Shown piece after piece: positions 25,083 through 33,149 of a stretch of DNA of 64,000 nt. The DNA lies in the NCBI GenBank assembly GCA_003612335.1, contig RAYO01000013.1, positions 62,001-126,000 of the forward strand, in the 5' to 3' direction. Positions within the stretch are counted from its first letter, which is position 1; each line of letters starts with the position of its first letter. Under the pieces are notes generated by a model. It saw only the letters and a program-made list of their open reading frames with translations, made no database searches and was not told the DNA's origin. Source of the stretch: a bacterium 1xD42-67 (GTDB lineage: Bacteria; Bacillota; Clostridia; Oscillospirales; Oscillospiraceae). A program made the translations under genes and the position numbers.

Positions 25083-25781
25083 ATGATGGTACGATCCTTT
25101 CGTTTCCTCTTCCAGTTCACCTGGCCCAACCTGAGCGCCATCCTGGGCTTTGCGGTCATCGTCATCGCCGGGTGCTACGCCACCGGTGTCCCTGGTGATA
25201 CTGGGATCGGCAACCTCTTCGAGACTTACTACGCTATGTTCCCCATCATGATCCTCTTCATGCTGTATATCTACGCCTTCGCACTGTGTACCAGCAATCT
25301 GAATCTGGGCCTGTCCTTCGGGGCCCGGCGGCGGGACTTCTTCTGGGCCCTCCAGAGCATCATGGTCTCCTCCGCCCTGCTGTGCTGGGCTCTCCAGCTC
25401 TTCCTGGCCGCTTTCCCCGGCTTGGCCGGCTGGGCATCCAGAGAGCGGTGGATGCTGCTGGAGATGTTCGACGGCCGGCCCTGGATCTTCCCCCTGACCA
25501 GCGCCGCCTTCATGGTACTGGGCTGTCTCAGCGGGCTCCTGATGATCAAACGCAGGGGGCTGGGGATCTTTTTGATCGCCGTCTCGATCTTCGTGCTCAT
25601 GGCCGCCACCGCCATCCTGATCCTGTCGTCGGAGACCGACCTGATGGAGTTCCTGCTGGACACTGAGTGGGGCTGGCTGTGGGCGTCCCTCCCCCAGGCC
25701 ACAGCAGCTGTGCTGGCCGTCAGCGCGGTGGGGGGCGAGCTCCTGATCTGGCGCGTGGTCCAACGTTTCGTGGTGAGGTGA
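25083..25781 (+). CDS. ABC transporter membrane subunit (first)
   Basis: 232 aa with about six hydrophobic segments (FTWPNLSAILGFAVIVIAG first) and a cytoplasmic ARRRDFFWAL loop as in ABC-2 type permeases. ATG at 25083 follows AAAGGGGGC; ATG 25086 is also possible. It lies 11 nt after the ATPase. No more precise family is recognised. Confidence 0.82.
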   Translation: MMVRSFRFLFQFTWPNLSAILGFAVIVIAGCYATGVPGDTGIGNLFETYYAMFPIMILFMLYIYAFALCTSNLNLGLSFGARRRDFFWALQSIMVSSALLCWALQLFLAAFPGLAGWASRERWMLLEMFDGRPWIFPLTSAAFMVLGCLSGLLMIKRRGLGIFLIAVSIFVLMAATAILILSSETDLMEFLLDTEWGWLWASLPQATAAVLAVSAVGGELLIWRVVQRFVVR

Positions 25782-25787
25782 ACAGAG

Positions 25788-26501
25788 ATGCTGAAAAAAC
25801 TGATCAAACTGAATCTGGACGATCTGGCCCTTTATCTGGGTGTGGAGGGCGGACTGTTCCTCCTGATCCAGATCGTCATCGGCTGTGTGATGTATTTTGG
25901 CCGCCCGACAGACAGCATCACGGTGTCCTGCATCCTCTTCCCCATCGTGGGCGGCTTCTGCGCCCTCATCGCCGGGATCAGCCATGTGGGGGTCAGCTTC
26001 GACCAGGCCCTCCGGTTCGGCCAGACCCGCCGCCGGGCCCTGGGCCTCACCCTGGGCCTAGCCTCCTTCGAGACCGTCTTCGCCCTGGCCCTGGCCGCCG
26101 TGCTGACTGTGGTGGAGCGGGTCCTCTGCGTGCCGCTGTGGGCCCGGCTGGCCGGCCTGAGGGGCTGGCGGCTGGCTATGGACATCATCCCCGGCGGCGG
26201 GAGACGGCCGGAAAATATCCTGTTAGTGGACACCTTCTCTTTAGACTGGTACTGGTGGCTGCTGATCTTCGTCCTGGCGGTGGGCGGAGGCATGATCGCC
26301 GGCGCAGTGATCCAGCGCTTCGGCGCCAAGGGCGGCTGGTTCATCTGGGGCATCTGCTTCGCCCCCATGCTCCTGGAACAGATCCTCCCCTGGGAGGCAT
26401 ATGGGCTCACCCACTGGCTCATCCCCACGCTGGGCCTCCTCTTCGCAGCCGGCTCCCTCTGGTCGGTCTGGTCCCTGCTCCACGCCTCAGTCAGGTCTTA
26501 G
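25788..26501 (+). CDS. ABC transporter membrane subunit (second)
   Basis: 237 aa with about six membrane segments and an RFGQTRRRALGL loop resembling the one in the preceding subunit (FGARRRDFFWAL), so the two are probably diverged relatives that pair as a heterodimer. It starts 6 nt after the preceding gene. The operon ends at the terminator 26519-26558. Confidence 0.82.
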   Translation: MLKKLIKLNLDDLALYLGVEGGLFLLIQIVIGCVMYFGRPTDSITVSCILFPIVGGFCALIAGISHVGVSFDQALRFGQTRRRALGLTLGLASFETVFALALAAVLTVVERVLCVPLWARLAGLRGWRLAMDIIPGGGRRPENILLVDTFSLDWYWWLLIFVLAVGGGMIAGAVIQRFGAKGGWFIWGICFAPMLLEQILPWEAYGLTHWLIPTLGLLFAAGSLWSVWSLLHASVRS

Positions 26502-26518
26502 ATCCCTTAGACGCACTG

Positions 26519-26558
26519 AGCCCCCGCTCCCTGGATCAGGGAGCGGGGGCTGTCTCTT
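26519..26558. terminator. Terminator between the ABC operon and pfkA
   Basis: A perfect 15-bp stem starting AGCCCCCGCTCC (26519-26533 with 26537-26551), loop GAT, followed by a pyrimidine-rich tail. Convergent genes share it. Confidence 0.85.
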
Positions 26559-26578
26559 TGAGGATATGCGGCGCAGGC

Positions 26579-27598
26579 TCACACCAGTCTTGCGCCTCCG
26601 TTGGTCAGTGCCTCCAAAACGGTGTACAGGCTCATATCGAAGGTCTTGGTCATGGTCAGGGCCTCCTCCATGTCCAGGTCGGTCAGACGGCCGCCCTGCA
26701 CCGCGATGATCCGGTTGCCCTTGTGGGCCAGCAGGGTCTGCACCGCCATATAGCCCATCCGGCTGGCCGTCTCCCGGTCCCGGGCGCTGGGGGATCCGCC
26801 CCGCTGGATGTGGCCGGGGACAGTGACCCGGGGATCGATCCCGATCTCCTCATGGATCCGGTCAGCGATCTCGAAGGCGCTGCCCGCGCCCTCGGCCACC
26901 ACCACCATATAGTGGGTGGTGCCCGCCAGCCGAGCCCGGCGGATCTTCTCCACCACGTCCCGCTCGAAGTCCACAGGACGCTCGGGGATCAGCACAGCGG
27001 TGGCGCCCACCGCCGTGCCCACATACAGGGCCAGATAGCCGGCGTGACGGCCCATGACCTCCACCACGGAGCAGCGCTCGTGGGACTGCATGGTGTCCCG
27101 GAGCTTATCGATGCACTCGATGGCGGTATTGCAGGCAGTGTCGAATCCGATGCTGTAATAGGAGCAGCCGATGTCATTGTCGATGGTGGCGGGGATACCG
27201 ATCACGTCCAGCTTGTGCCCCTGCTCCGCGATCTGGCGGGACAAGGCCAGCGCCCCCCGGAAAGTGCCGTCGCCGCCGATGGCCACGATCCCGTCCAGGC
27301 CCAGCAGCTTACAGGTCCCGATGGCCTTCTCCCGGCCCGCCTCATCCATGAACTCCTTGCTGCGGGCGGTATACAGGATGGTGCCGCCCCGGTTGATGAT
27401 GTGGCTGACACTGGAACTGTCCAGCCGGACGAAGTCGCTGGAGATCAGCCCGCTCCAGCCCCGGCGGATCCCGATGCACTCGATCCCCTGGCTCACCGCG
27501 TCCCGGACCACGGCCCGGACCGCCGCGTTCATGCCCGGGGCGTCGCCGCCGCTGGTCAGCACGCCGATCCGCTTGATCTCTTTGGTCTGATCGCTCAT
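26579..27598 (-). CDS. pfkA: ATP-dependent 6-phosphofructokinase
   Basis: Phosphorylates fructose 6-phosphate, the committing step of glycolysis. It is 339 aa with the ATP loop GVLTSGGDAPGMNAAVRA at the N-terminus, GGDGTFRGA (Gly after GGD, as in ATP-using enzymes), the catalytic PATIDNDI segment and MGRHAGYLAL. GHIQRGGSPSARDR is the fructose phosphate/effector region. Monocistronic, with a strong upstream promoter. Confidence 0.97.
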   Translation of the reverse strand: MSDQTKEIKRIGVLTSGGDAPGMNAAVRAVVRDAVSQGIECIGIRRGWSGLISSDFVRLDSSSVSHIINRGGTILYTARSKEFMDEAGREKAIGTCKLLGLDGIVAIGGDGTFRGALALSRQIAEQGHKLDVIGIPATIDNDIGCSYYSIGFDTACNTAIECIDKLRDTMQSHERCSVVEVMGRHAGYLALYVGTAVGATAVLIPERPVDFERDVVEKIRRARLAGTTHYMVVVAEGAGSAFEIADRIHEEIGIDPRVTVPGHIQRGGSPSARDRETASRMGYMAVQTLLAHKGNRIIAVQGGRLTDLDMEEALTMTKTFDMSLYTVLEALTNGGARLV

Positions 27599-27673
27599 GA
27601 TACAGCCTCCTTCACTATCGGCCGCCCCTCCCCCCTTCTCAGCTCCGGAGGGACGGCTATCTCAGTCGTTCCC

Positions 27674-27702
27674 ATTATGTCATCATTCAAAAAGAATGTC
27701 AA
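27674..27702 (-). promoter_or_regulatory. Promoter of pfkA
   Basis: Minus-strand TTGACA (27702-27697), 17 nt, CATAAT (27679-27674), about 75 nt upstream of the pfkA ATG. Confidence 0.75.
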
Positions 27703-27792
27703 GGAATCGAAGATCCACAGCTATCGTGCATCCCGCCTAAATTTCAGCCTGGAGCCATGGAAAATTTTGCGGCAAAAGATCTCATTTCCCTG

Positions 27793-27821
27793 TTGACAGA
27801 TCGGGGGGATCTTGCTATAAT
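27793..27821 (+). promoter_or_regulatory. tRNA operon promoter
   Basis: TTGACA (27793-27798), 17 nt, TATAAT (27816-27821): perfect consensus, 29 nt upstream of the first tRNA. Confidence 0.9.
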
Positions 27822-27850
27822 GGTCAAGCCGTTGCAAGTGCGGCACACCG

Positions 27851-27926
27851 GGGAGCATAGCTCAGCTGGTAGAGCACATGCCTTACAAGCATGGGGTCAC
27901 AGGTTCGAGCCCTGTTGTTCCCACCA
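27851..27926 (+). tRNA. tRNA-Val (anticodon TAC)
   Basis: Acceptor GGGAGCA/TGTTCCC, anticodon stem CATGC/GCATG with loop CTTACAA, encoded CCA. First of the tRNA cluster. Confidence 0.96.
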
Positions 27927-27956
27927 TTTTGGCCCCCATCTTCCCCGGGACTACCT

Positions 27957-28033
<77 letters not shown>

Positions 28034-28094
28034 TCCTTTCTTCGTCCTGACGGTGTGGTCGTCCCGCCGTCGGGACCGGAGGAGAGATACATTT

Positions 28095-28170
<76 letters not shown>

Positions 28171-28201
28171 TCCCCCGCAGTCACCTGCGGGGGACCTGAA
28201 T

Positions 28202-28277
28202 GCGAGTGTAGCTCATCTGGTAGAGCGCCACCTTGCCAAGGTGGAGGTAGCGAGTTCGAGCCTCGTCACTCGCTCCA
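28202..28277 (+). tRNA. tRNA-Gly (anticodon GCC)
   Basis: Acceptor GCGAGTG/CACTCGC, anticodon stem CCACC/GGTGG with loop TTGCCAA, encoded CCA. Followed by a terminator. Confidence 0.96.
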
Positions 28278-28280
28278 AAA

Positions 28281-28309
28281 CGGGGCAAAGAGATCTTGCC
28301 CCGTTTTTT
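28281..28309 (+). terminator. Terminator after tRNA-Gly
   Basis: CGGGGCAA/TTGCCCCG stem with a 7-nt loop and TTTTTT. It separates the first four tRNAs from tRNA-Cys, which must be read through or have its own weak promoter. Confidence 0.85.
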
Positions 28310-28354
28310 CAAAGGAGCATATCTCCTTCGTGACCTGCATACCTTAGTAAGGAC

Positions 28355-28428
28355 GGTGCCATAGCCAAGTGGTAAGGCAGAGCTCTGCAAAAGCTCCACC
28401 CCCAGTTCAAATCTGGGTGGCACCTCCA
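28355..28428 (+). tRNA. tRNA-Cys (anticodon GCA)
   Basis: Acceptor GGTGCCA/TGGCACC, anticodon stem GAGCT/AGCTC with loop CTGCAAA, encoded CCA, 74 nt. Confidence 0.96.
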
Positions 28429-28433
28429 GACGA

Positions 28434-28465
28434 GAAAAGACTGCCCATGGCAGTCTTTTCTTTTT
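28434..28465 (+). terminator. Terminator after tRNA-Cys
   Basis: A perfect 12-bp stem GAAAAGACTGCC/GGCAGTCTTTTC with loop CAT and TTTTT. Confidence 0.92.
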
Positions 28466-28564
28466 GATCTGGTAAAAGAGAAGGATCCGCGATCGACAGC
28501 GCTCGCGTTTTCGGATATGCTCTTTACAGACCAGATCCCACATTTCCGGACCAAGGAGGCCGCT

Positions 28565-29128
28565 ATGAGCACGACGACTGTCAGAGACGCGACACTAGAG
28601 GATGCGGGACGCATCCTGGAGATCTACTCCTACTACGTCCAGGAAACCGCGATCAGCTTCGAGTATGACGTCCCCACCCTGTCCCAGTTCCAGGAGCGCA
28701 TGAGGAAGACCATGGAGCGCTACCCCTATCTGGTGATCGAAGACGGTGGCAAGATCCAGGGCTATGCCTATGCGGGCCCCTTCGTTGGCCGGGCCGCCTA
28801 CGACTGGTCCTGCGAGCTGACCATATACCTGGACCGCTCCGCTCACAAGAGGGGATTCGGCCGGAAGCTCTATCAGGTTTTGGAAGAGAGGCTGAAGGAG
28901 ATGGGCGTCCTGAACCTGTACGCCTGCATCGGCTGGCCCGTGGTCGAAGATGGATACCTGAATCAAAACAGCGCCCAGTTCCACGCCCATCTGGGGTTCC
29001 AGCTCGCAGGACGCTTTCAGAAGTGCGGCCGGAAATTCGGCCGCTGGTACGATATGATCTGGATGGAGAAGATCGTGGGGGAGCACCAGCAAGAGTGCAG
29101 ACCGCTGACCCCCTGCCGCGACCTTTGA
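28565..29128 (+). CDS. GNAT family N-acetyltransferase (phosphinothricin acetyltransferase-like)
   Basis: 187-aa acetyl-CoA-dependent acyltransferase of the PAT/bar-like group. It carries the N-terminal pattern VRDATLEDAGRILEIYSYYV, then SAHKRGFGRKLYQVLEERL as acetyl-CoA loop, and the late HAHLGFQLAGRF and WYDMIWMEK segments. Relatives acetylate amino-acid-like toxins such as methionine sulfoximine; the true substrate is unknown. ATG at 28565 follows CAAGGAGGCC. Confidence 0.9.
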   Translation: MSTTTVRDATLEDAGRILEIYSYYVQETAISFEYDVPTLSQFQERMRKTMERYPYLVIEDGGKIQGYAYAGPFVGRAAYDWSCELTIYLDRSAHKRGFGRKLYQVLEERLKEMGVLNLYACIGWPVVEDGYLNQNSAQFHAHLGFQLAGRFQKCGRKFGRWYDMIWMEKIVGEHQQECRPLTPCRDL

Positions 29129-29160
29129 TCCTCCCTTCAGACACACCGTTTTACAGAGCA

Positions 29161-29195
29161 GAGCGGGACAGGTATCTACCTGTCCCGCTTCTTCT
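29161..29195. terminator. Terminator overlapping the 3' end of yjdF
   Basis: AGCGGGACAGGTA/TACCTGTCCCGCT with a 2-nt gap and a TTCTTCTC tail. Convergent genes share it; one arm encodes the last residues of the yjdF product. Confidence 0.75.
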
Positions 29196-29595
29196 CGCGC
29201 TTTTTTTGCTGGCGCAGGAGGAACTTCCGTTCCGCCGCCTCCTGCCGCATCTGGCGGCGGACGGCCTGACGGGCCTGCCCCTCCTGTTCCCGCTGGCGGC
29301 TGAGGGCCTCCTGGGCCCTGGTGCCGATCCCCCGGGCCTGGGTAGCCGCTCTGGCCTCCCGCCGGGCCCGTTTGGGGTTTTTCCGCTCTGCGGCAGGACG
29401 GTCCCCCTCCGCCGCTGGACTGGGCCGCAGCCTGTGCCACTCCCTCCCGATCCACTCGTAGATCTGGGCGTCGGTGGGCTGGGCGCCAAAGGTCACCTTG
29501 GCCGCCGAATAGCCCTCCTCGTCCCACCGCTCCAGGATCCCCACCCAAAAGGGGGGCTGGAACAGCACAGTGAAGCTGCTCATGTTCCGGTCCAT
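29176..29595 (-). CDS. yjdF: YjdF family protein (DUF2992)
   Basis: 139 aa. The N-terminal 55 residues are the conserved YjdF core (SSFTVLFQPPFWVGILERWD, then FGAQPTDAQIYEWI) and the rest is an Arg/Gln/Glu-rich helical tail, as in relatives. The biochemical function is unknown; in Firmicutes these genes are often controlled by the yjdF riboswitch, which binds planar azaaromatic compounds. A structured leader fits that here. ATG at 29595 follows AGGGAGGAA. Confidence 0.9.
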   Translation of the reverse strand: MDRNMSSFTVLFQPPFWVGILERWDEEGYSAAKVTFGAQPTDAQIYEWIGREWHRLRPSPAAEGDRPAAERKNPKRARREARAATQARGIGTRAQEALSRQREQEGQARQAVRRQMRQEAAERKFLLRQQKKREKKRDR

Positions 29596-29599
29596 ATCC

Positions 29600-29720
29600 G
29601 ATTCCTCCCTGATTCATGCGTCAGAGAATGGACGACCCGGGAGGGAAGGCTACTGACGGGAGCGCGGCCCGCGGGCGGACTACCGACCGCCCTGTGTTTT
29701 TATCTCTGCACGGCTATCAT
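29600..29720 (-). promoter_or_regulatory. Probable yjdF-type riboswitch leader
   Basis: A leader of about 120 nt with stacked GC stems lies between the minus-strand promoter (TTGCGA, 17 nt, TATGAT, about 29717-29745) and the yjdF ATG. It contains two similar segments, GTCGGTAGTCCGC and GTCAGTAGCCTTCC. Position and gene family support a yjdF riboswitch; I could not verify the consensus fold. Confidence 0.55.
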
Positions 29721-29792
29721 ACCAGATCCCTCGGAGGATCGCAACAGATATCTGCACAGATGTGGCCGGACGGAGGATTTTTCCGGCCCCTC

Positions 29793-30047
29793 TCATTCGT
29801 GGAACACGAATCGGGACCCGGAGAGCTTCGTCCGTTTGGAGCGCCCATAGAAGTATAGCTCATGCGGACCGTGCTCCACCCGCTGGATCCCCTCCACGCG
29901 GAAGGCCCTGGGCGCATAGTAGACTACGATCCCCCCGCCGTGGTAATAGGCGGGGCGGTCCTCGATCTGGAACAAGGAGGGGCCGACTATCCCCTCCAGC
30001 ACCTCTCTTGGCGTAAATTTTTTCATACGCTCCAACCTGTCCCACAT
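29793..30047 (-). CDS. Hypothetical protein
   Basis: 84 aa, starting MWDRLERMKKFTPREV, with a core rich in Tyr and Gly (RPAYYHGGGIVVYYAPRAFR). ATG at 30047 is chosen because ACAGGAGGACGG precedes it; the frame is open further upstream without a ribosome site. No recognised family. Confidence 0.65.
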   Translation of the reverse strand: MWDRLERMKKFTPREVLEGIVGPSLFQIEDRPAYYHGGGIVVYYAPRAFRVEGIQRVEHGPHELYFYGRSKRTKLSGSRFVFHE

Positions 30048-30122
30048 TTTTCCGTCCTCCTGTTCCGTCTCCCTCTTCTTGCGCCGCCGGTCCGCACAGA
30101 GCATCCTAAGAGTTTTATCTGT

Positions 30123-30147
30123 GTTCCCCCGCCAGAGGCGGGGGAAC
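30123..30147. repeat. Perfect GC-rich inverted repeat
   Basis: GTTCCCCCGCC and GGCGGGGGAAC (11 bp each) around AGA, in the divergent region before the 29793-30047 gene and the XRE gene. There is no T-run on either side, so an operator or RNA hairpin is more likely than a terminator. Confidence 0.6.
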
Positions 30148-30193
30148 ATGTCGGCAGATCTTCTCTGCGGACGCTCCCGGTCCGTATAGGGCC

Positions 30194-30222
30194 TTGCGTC
30201 CGGCGGAAAAGCGGGGTATGAT
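30194..30222 (+). promoter_or_regulatory. Promoter of the XRE-membrane gene pair
   Basis: TTGCGT (30194-30199), 17 nt, TATGAT (30217-30222), with a leader of about 115 nt before the ATG. Confidence 0.6.
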
Positions 30223-30337
30223 AGGGATGAGATCTTTAAAAATGATGCGGCGCGACCCCTGGTTGCGGAGATTCCAGGTACAGTTGATAGTGTTCTCCCC
30301 CAGATCGGGGTATGCTCTCGTCAAGGAGGTAAAGCTG

Positions 30338-30775
30338 ATGTTGTCCGAAAACATACATACCCTCAGGCGGAAGAGCGGGCTGTCTCAGGAGCAGCTCGCG
30401 GAGAAGCTGGGCGTATCCCGGCAGGCGGTCTCGAAATGGGAGGGGGGCCTGTCCACTCCAGAGCTGGAGAAGCTCCGGGCACTGAGCGGATTTTTCCACG
30501 TCTCCATCGACGAGCTCACGAACGACCTGGGAGCGCCCCCTCCTCCCGGCCGTACAGAGCAGGATCTTTCCACGGAAAAGAAGGTCGGGGCCGGTCTGTG
30601 CGCGGTCGGGGCGGTCTGTCTGATCCTCTTTGGGGTCCTGATGATTCTCCGCCCCTCCTCCATCGAGCAGCTGGACGGGTCATCTACGGTCACGCTGAAG
30701 GGCACTGGGCTGTTCATCGCCCTGTCCCTGCTGTCCATGGCGGCCGGCGTCATCCTGATCTTCAAAAAGAAATAG
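30338..30775 (+). CDS. XRE family regulator with C-terminal membrane segments
   Basis: 145 aa. N-terminal Cro/C1 helix-turn-helix (about residues 1-60, SGLSQEQLAEKLGVSRQAVS) followed by two membrane helices (about 83-105 and 122-140) separated by a short loop. This layout suggests a membrane-tethered regulator. ATG at 30338 follows AAGGAGGTAAAG. It is followed 18 nt later by a small two-helix membrane protein, possibly its partner. Confidence 0.88.
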   Translation: MLSENIHTLRRKSGLSQEQLAEKLGVSRQAVSKWEGGLSTPELEKLRALSGFFHVSIDELTNDLGAPPPPGRTEQDLSTEKKVGAGLCAVGAVCLILFGVLMILRPSSIEQLDGSSTVTLKGTGLFIALSLLSMAAGVILIFKKK

Positions 30776-30793
30776 ATCTAGGAGGTCATCCCT

Positions 30794-31012
30794 ATGAAAA
30801 CGCGCAAATATCTGTCCCATATTTTTCTGGCTCTCGCCATCCTGACGTCCCACGTTATGTGCGCCGCAGTCGCCTATCACTACTGCGCCATGCAGTGGGG
30901 CATCCGGTATGAGGGGTACAGCGCCCCGGCCAGTGTCGCCCTCCTGCTCGCCATCCCTTACGGGGCAGGGATCGGGATCTGCCTCATCCTGGCCCGGGCC
31001 TTCCACAAGTGA
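30794..31012 (+). CDS. Small hydrophobic membrane protein
   Basis: 72 aa with two membrane helices (about residues 7-28 and 46-68) and a short loop. RBS TAGGAGGTCATCC. Co-transcribed with the XRE-membrane regulator; the pair may act together. No family recognised. Confidence 0.75.
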   Translation: MKTRKYLSHIFLALAILTSHVMCAAVAYHYCAMQWGIRYEGYSAPASVALLLAIPYGAGIGICLILARAFHK

Positions 31013-31069
31013 CGCTGCGGGGCCCTGCGGCCCTCTCAGAGCCGGGCCAGCGCCCTTCCGGCCCGCCGG

Positions 31070-32446
31070 TCACAGCAGCCCGGCCACCTGCTCCAGCCCC
31101 CGGGACAGCTGCTCCGGGTCCAGGCCGGGGTAGCTGACGATCAGGGTGTGGGGCTCCGCCCGGCCCTCCGCCCGCTGGAAGTCGGTGAGGAAGGACAGCC
31201 GCACTCCCCGCTCCGCCGCCAGCCGGGCCAGCTCGCCGTCCCCCCGGCCGGTGTCCAGCTCCAGGAGGAAATGCAGCCCTGCCTCCTCTCTCAGCACCCG
31301 GCACCGCCCGCCCAGGGGGCTGGACCGGATCGTCCGGAGGATCGCGTCCCGCTGGCTCCGATAAGACGTCCGCATCCGGCTGATGTGGGCGTCGAACCGG
31401 CCCTCCTCCAAAAAGGCGGCCAGGGTATACTGCTCGATAGCGGGGACGGTGCAGGAATAGAATCCCAGCTTTTCTCGATACGCCCCCACCAGGGTCTGGG
31501 GCAGCACCATATAGCCGATCCGCAGGGAGGGGGCCAGAGAGCGGGAGAAGGTGTTGACGTAGATCACCCGCTCCCCCCGGTCGATGGACTGGAGGGCGGG
31601 GATGGGCCGGCCGGTGAAGCGGAACTCGCTGTCATAGTCGTCCTCGATGATATACCCTCCCCCCGCCGCCCAGCGGAGCATCCCCTGACGGCGGGCGATG
31701 GGGGTGACCACTCCGGTGGGGAACTGGTGGTTGGGAGAGATGTGGAGCACGTCCAGCCCCTCCTCCAAAGCCTCCAAAGGCACTCCCTGGCTGTCCACCG
31801 GCAGGGACAAGCACCGGGCCCCATTCAGCCGGTAGACCCGCTCCGCCTTGGCGTAGCCCGGGTCCTCCAGGCCGTAGACTTTCTCCCGGCCCAGGAGCTG
31901 GACGATCAGATTGTACAGATACTCGGTCCCAGCCCCCACCACGATCTGCTCCGGCCGGGCCTGGATCCCCCGGAAGGTGTAGAGATGCCGGGCAAGGGCC
32001 CGGCGCAGCTCCGGCGCGCCGCTGTGGGGCAGGGCCCGGAGCAGGGCCTCCCCCCGCTCGGTGAGCACCCGCCGGGTGAGCTTGGCCCACAGAGAGAAGG
32101 GGAATCCCTCTGTCCCGCCGCCGCCGCCTCCCAGGTCCAGCAGCCAACTCCGTTCCTGCTCCTCTTCTGACGGGACCGAGACCTCCCCGGTCTGGGGCCG
32201 GACCTCCACCGCACTGACGAAATATCCCCGCCGCTCCTCCGCCTGGAGCCAGCCCTCCGCTGTCAGCTGGGCGTAGGCGGTCTCCACCGTCACCACTGCC
32301 GTGTCCAGGTGGGCGGCCAGCGCCCGCTTGGAGGGCAGCTTCTCCCCCGCCCTCAGCCGTCCGGACAGGATATCCTCCTTGATGCACTGGTAGAGATAGT
32401 CATAGCGGGCCAGAGGCCCACGCGCTTCCAGATCGTAGGTCAGCAT
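31070..32446 (-). CDS. MocR/PdxR-type regulator (GntR-aminotransferase fusion)
   Basis: 458 aa. Winged helix GntR domain (about residues 10-75, RAGEKLPSKRALAAHL) fused to a fold-type I aminotransferase-like domain (about 120-455) with PNHQFPTG, IIEDDYDSEFR and NTFSRSLAPSLRIGYMVLP. In MocR proteins the position in TFSK is the PLP Lys; here residue 302 is Arg (codon CGC, 31543-31541), so no Schiff base can form there. It is divergent from an ECF S-component, matching PdxR-like control of vitamin B6 uptake. Confidence 0.92.
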   Translation of the reverse strand: MLTYDLEARGPLARYDYLYQCIKEDILSGRLRAGEKLPSKRALAAHLDTAVVTVETAYAQLTAEGWLQAEERRGYFVSAVEVRPQTGEVSVPSEEEQERSWLLDLGGGGGGTEGFPFSLWAKLTRRVLTERGEALLRALPHSGAPELRRALARHLYTFRGIQARPEQIVVGAGTEYLYNLIVQLLGREKVYGLEDPGYAKAERVYRLNGARCLSLPVDSQGVPLEALEEGLDVLHISPNHQFPTGVVTPIARRQGMLRWAAGGGYIIEDDYDSEFRFTGRPIPALQSIDRGERVIYVNTFSRSLAPSLRIGYMVLPQTLVGAYREKLGFYSCTVPAIEQYTLAAFLEEGRFDAHISRMRTSYRSQRDAILRTIRSSPLGGRCRVLREEAGLHFLLELDTGRGDGELARLAAERGVRLSFLTDFQRAEGRAEPHTLIVSYPGLDPEQLSRGLEQVAGLL

Positions 32447-32461
32447 CCTGCTCCTCCTTAT

Positions 32462-32495
32462 CTGGTCCTATAAAATGTTCTAAAACTGGCCCTTT
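32462..32495. promoter_or_regulatory. Direct repeats in the MocR/ECF divergent region
   Basis: CTGGTCCTAT (32462-32471) and CTGGCCCTTT (32486-32495) are direct repeats with start points 24 bp apart, the type of arrangement MocR dimers bind. Promoter boxes for either gene are not clear-cut. Confidence 0.5.
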
Positions 32496-32575
32496 CTATC
32501 CTACCACATCTGGGCTAAGATGGGAACAGTTTTGAGACCACTTTTTGCCTATCCCATCCAAAAGGAGCGATCGTC

Positions 32576-33091
32576 ATGTCTGATGCCAAGATCCGCAAGC
32601 TGGTCATGGCCGCGCTGTTCGCCGCCCTGTGCACCGTCATGACCATGGTGATCCAGGTCCCCTCCCCTATGCAGGGCTATGTCAACCTGGGGGACTGCGC
32701 CGTCCTGCTGTCCGCCTGGATCCTGGGCCCGCTGTACGGCGGGGCCGCTGCCGGGACCGGCTCTATGCTGGCCGATATCCTCTCTGGCTATGCCCACTAC
32801 GCCCCGGGCACCTTCCTCATCAAGCTGGCCATGGCCGCAGCCGCCGCTCTGATCTTCCGGGCCCTCCAGCGCCCCTCTGTCCCGCTGCCTGCGGCCCAAG
32901 CCGTGAGCGGGATCGCCGCCGAGGCCATCATGACAGCCGGCTACTTCGGTTATGCCTCCCTCCTGTTGGGCAGAGGGCTGGCCGCCGCCGCGTCGGTCCC
33001 CGGCAACCTCATCCAGGGCGCCTTCGGCCTGACCGCCGCCGCCGCCGTCTACATCCTTTTGGACCGCAGCCGGGTCCTGGCCAAGGTCTGA
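32576..33091 (+). CDS. ECF transporter S component, candidate vitamin B6 (PdxU-type)
   Basis: 171-aa hydrophobic substrate-capture subunit of an energy-coupling-factor transporter, with about six membrane segments, the conserved N-terminal KLVMAALFAALCTVMTM and GYVNLGDCAVLLSAWILGP. The shared EcfA/EcfT module is not in the window. Assignment to pyridoxine rests on the divergent MocR/PdxR gene and on the known genomic pairing of such regulators with PdxU-type S components; thiamine-related substrates cannot be excluded. Confidence 0.85.
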   Translation: MSDAKIRKLVMAALFAALCTVMTMVIQVPSPMQGYVNLGDCAVLLSAWILGPLYGGAAAGTGSMLADILSGYAHYAPGTFLIKLAMAAAAALIFRALQRPSVPLPAAQAVSGIAAEAIMTAGYFGYASLLLGRGLAAAASVPGNLIQGAFGLTAAAAVYILLDRSRVLAKV

Positions 33092-33107
33092 CCCCTCTCA
33101 CATGCAG

Positions 33108-33140
33108 CAGGCCCCGCCGTTCCCGGCGGGGCCTGTCCTC
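33108..33140. terminator. Terminator between ECF S and the RNase lipoprotein gene
   Basis: CAGGCCCCGCC/GGCGGGGCCTG stem with 6-nt loop and a TCCTC tail, between convergent genes. Confidence 0.75.
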
Positions 33141-33149
33141 ATCCTCTCG

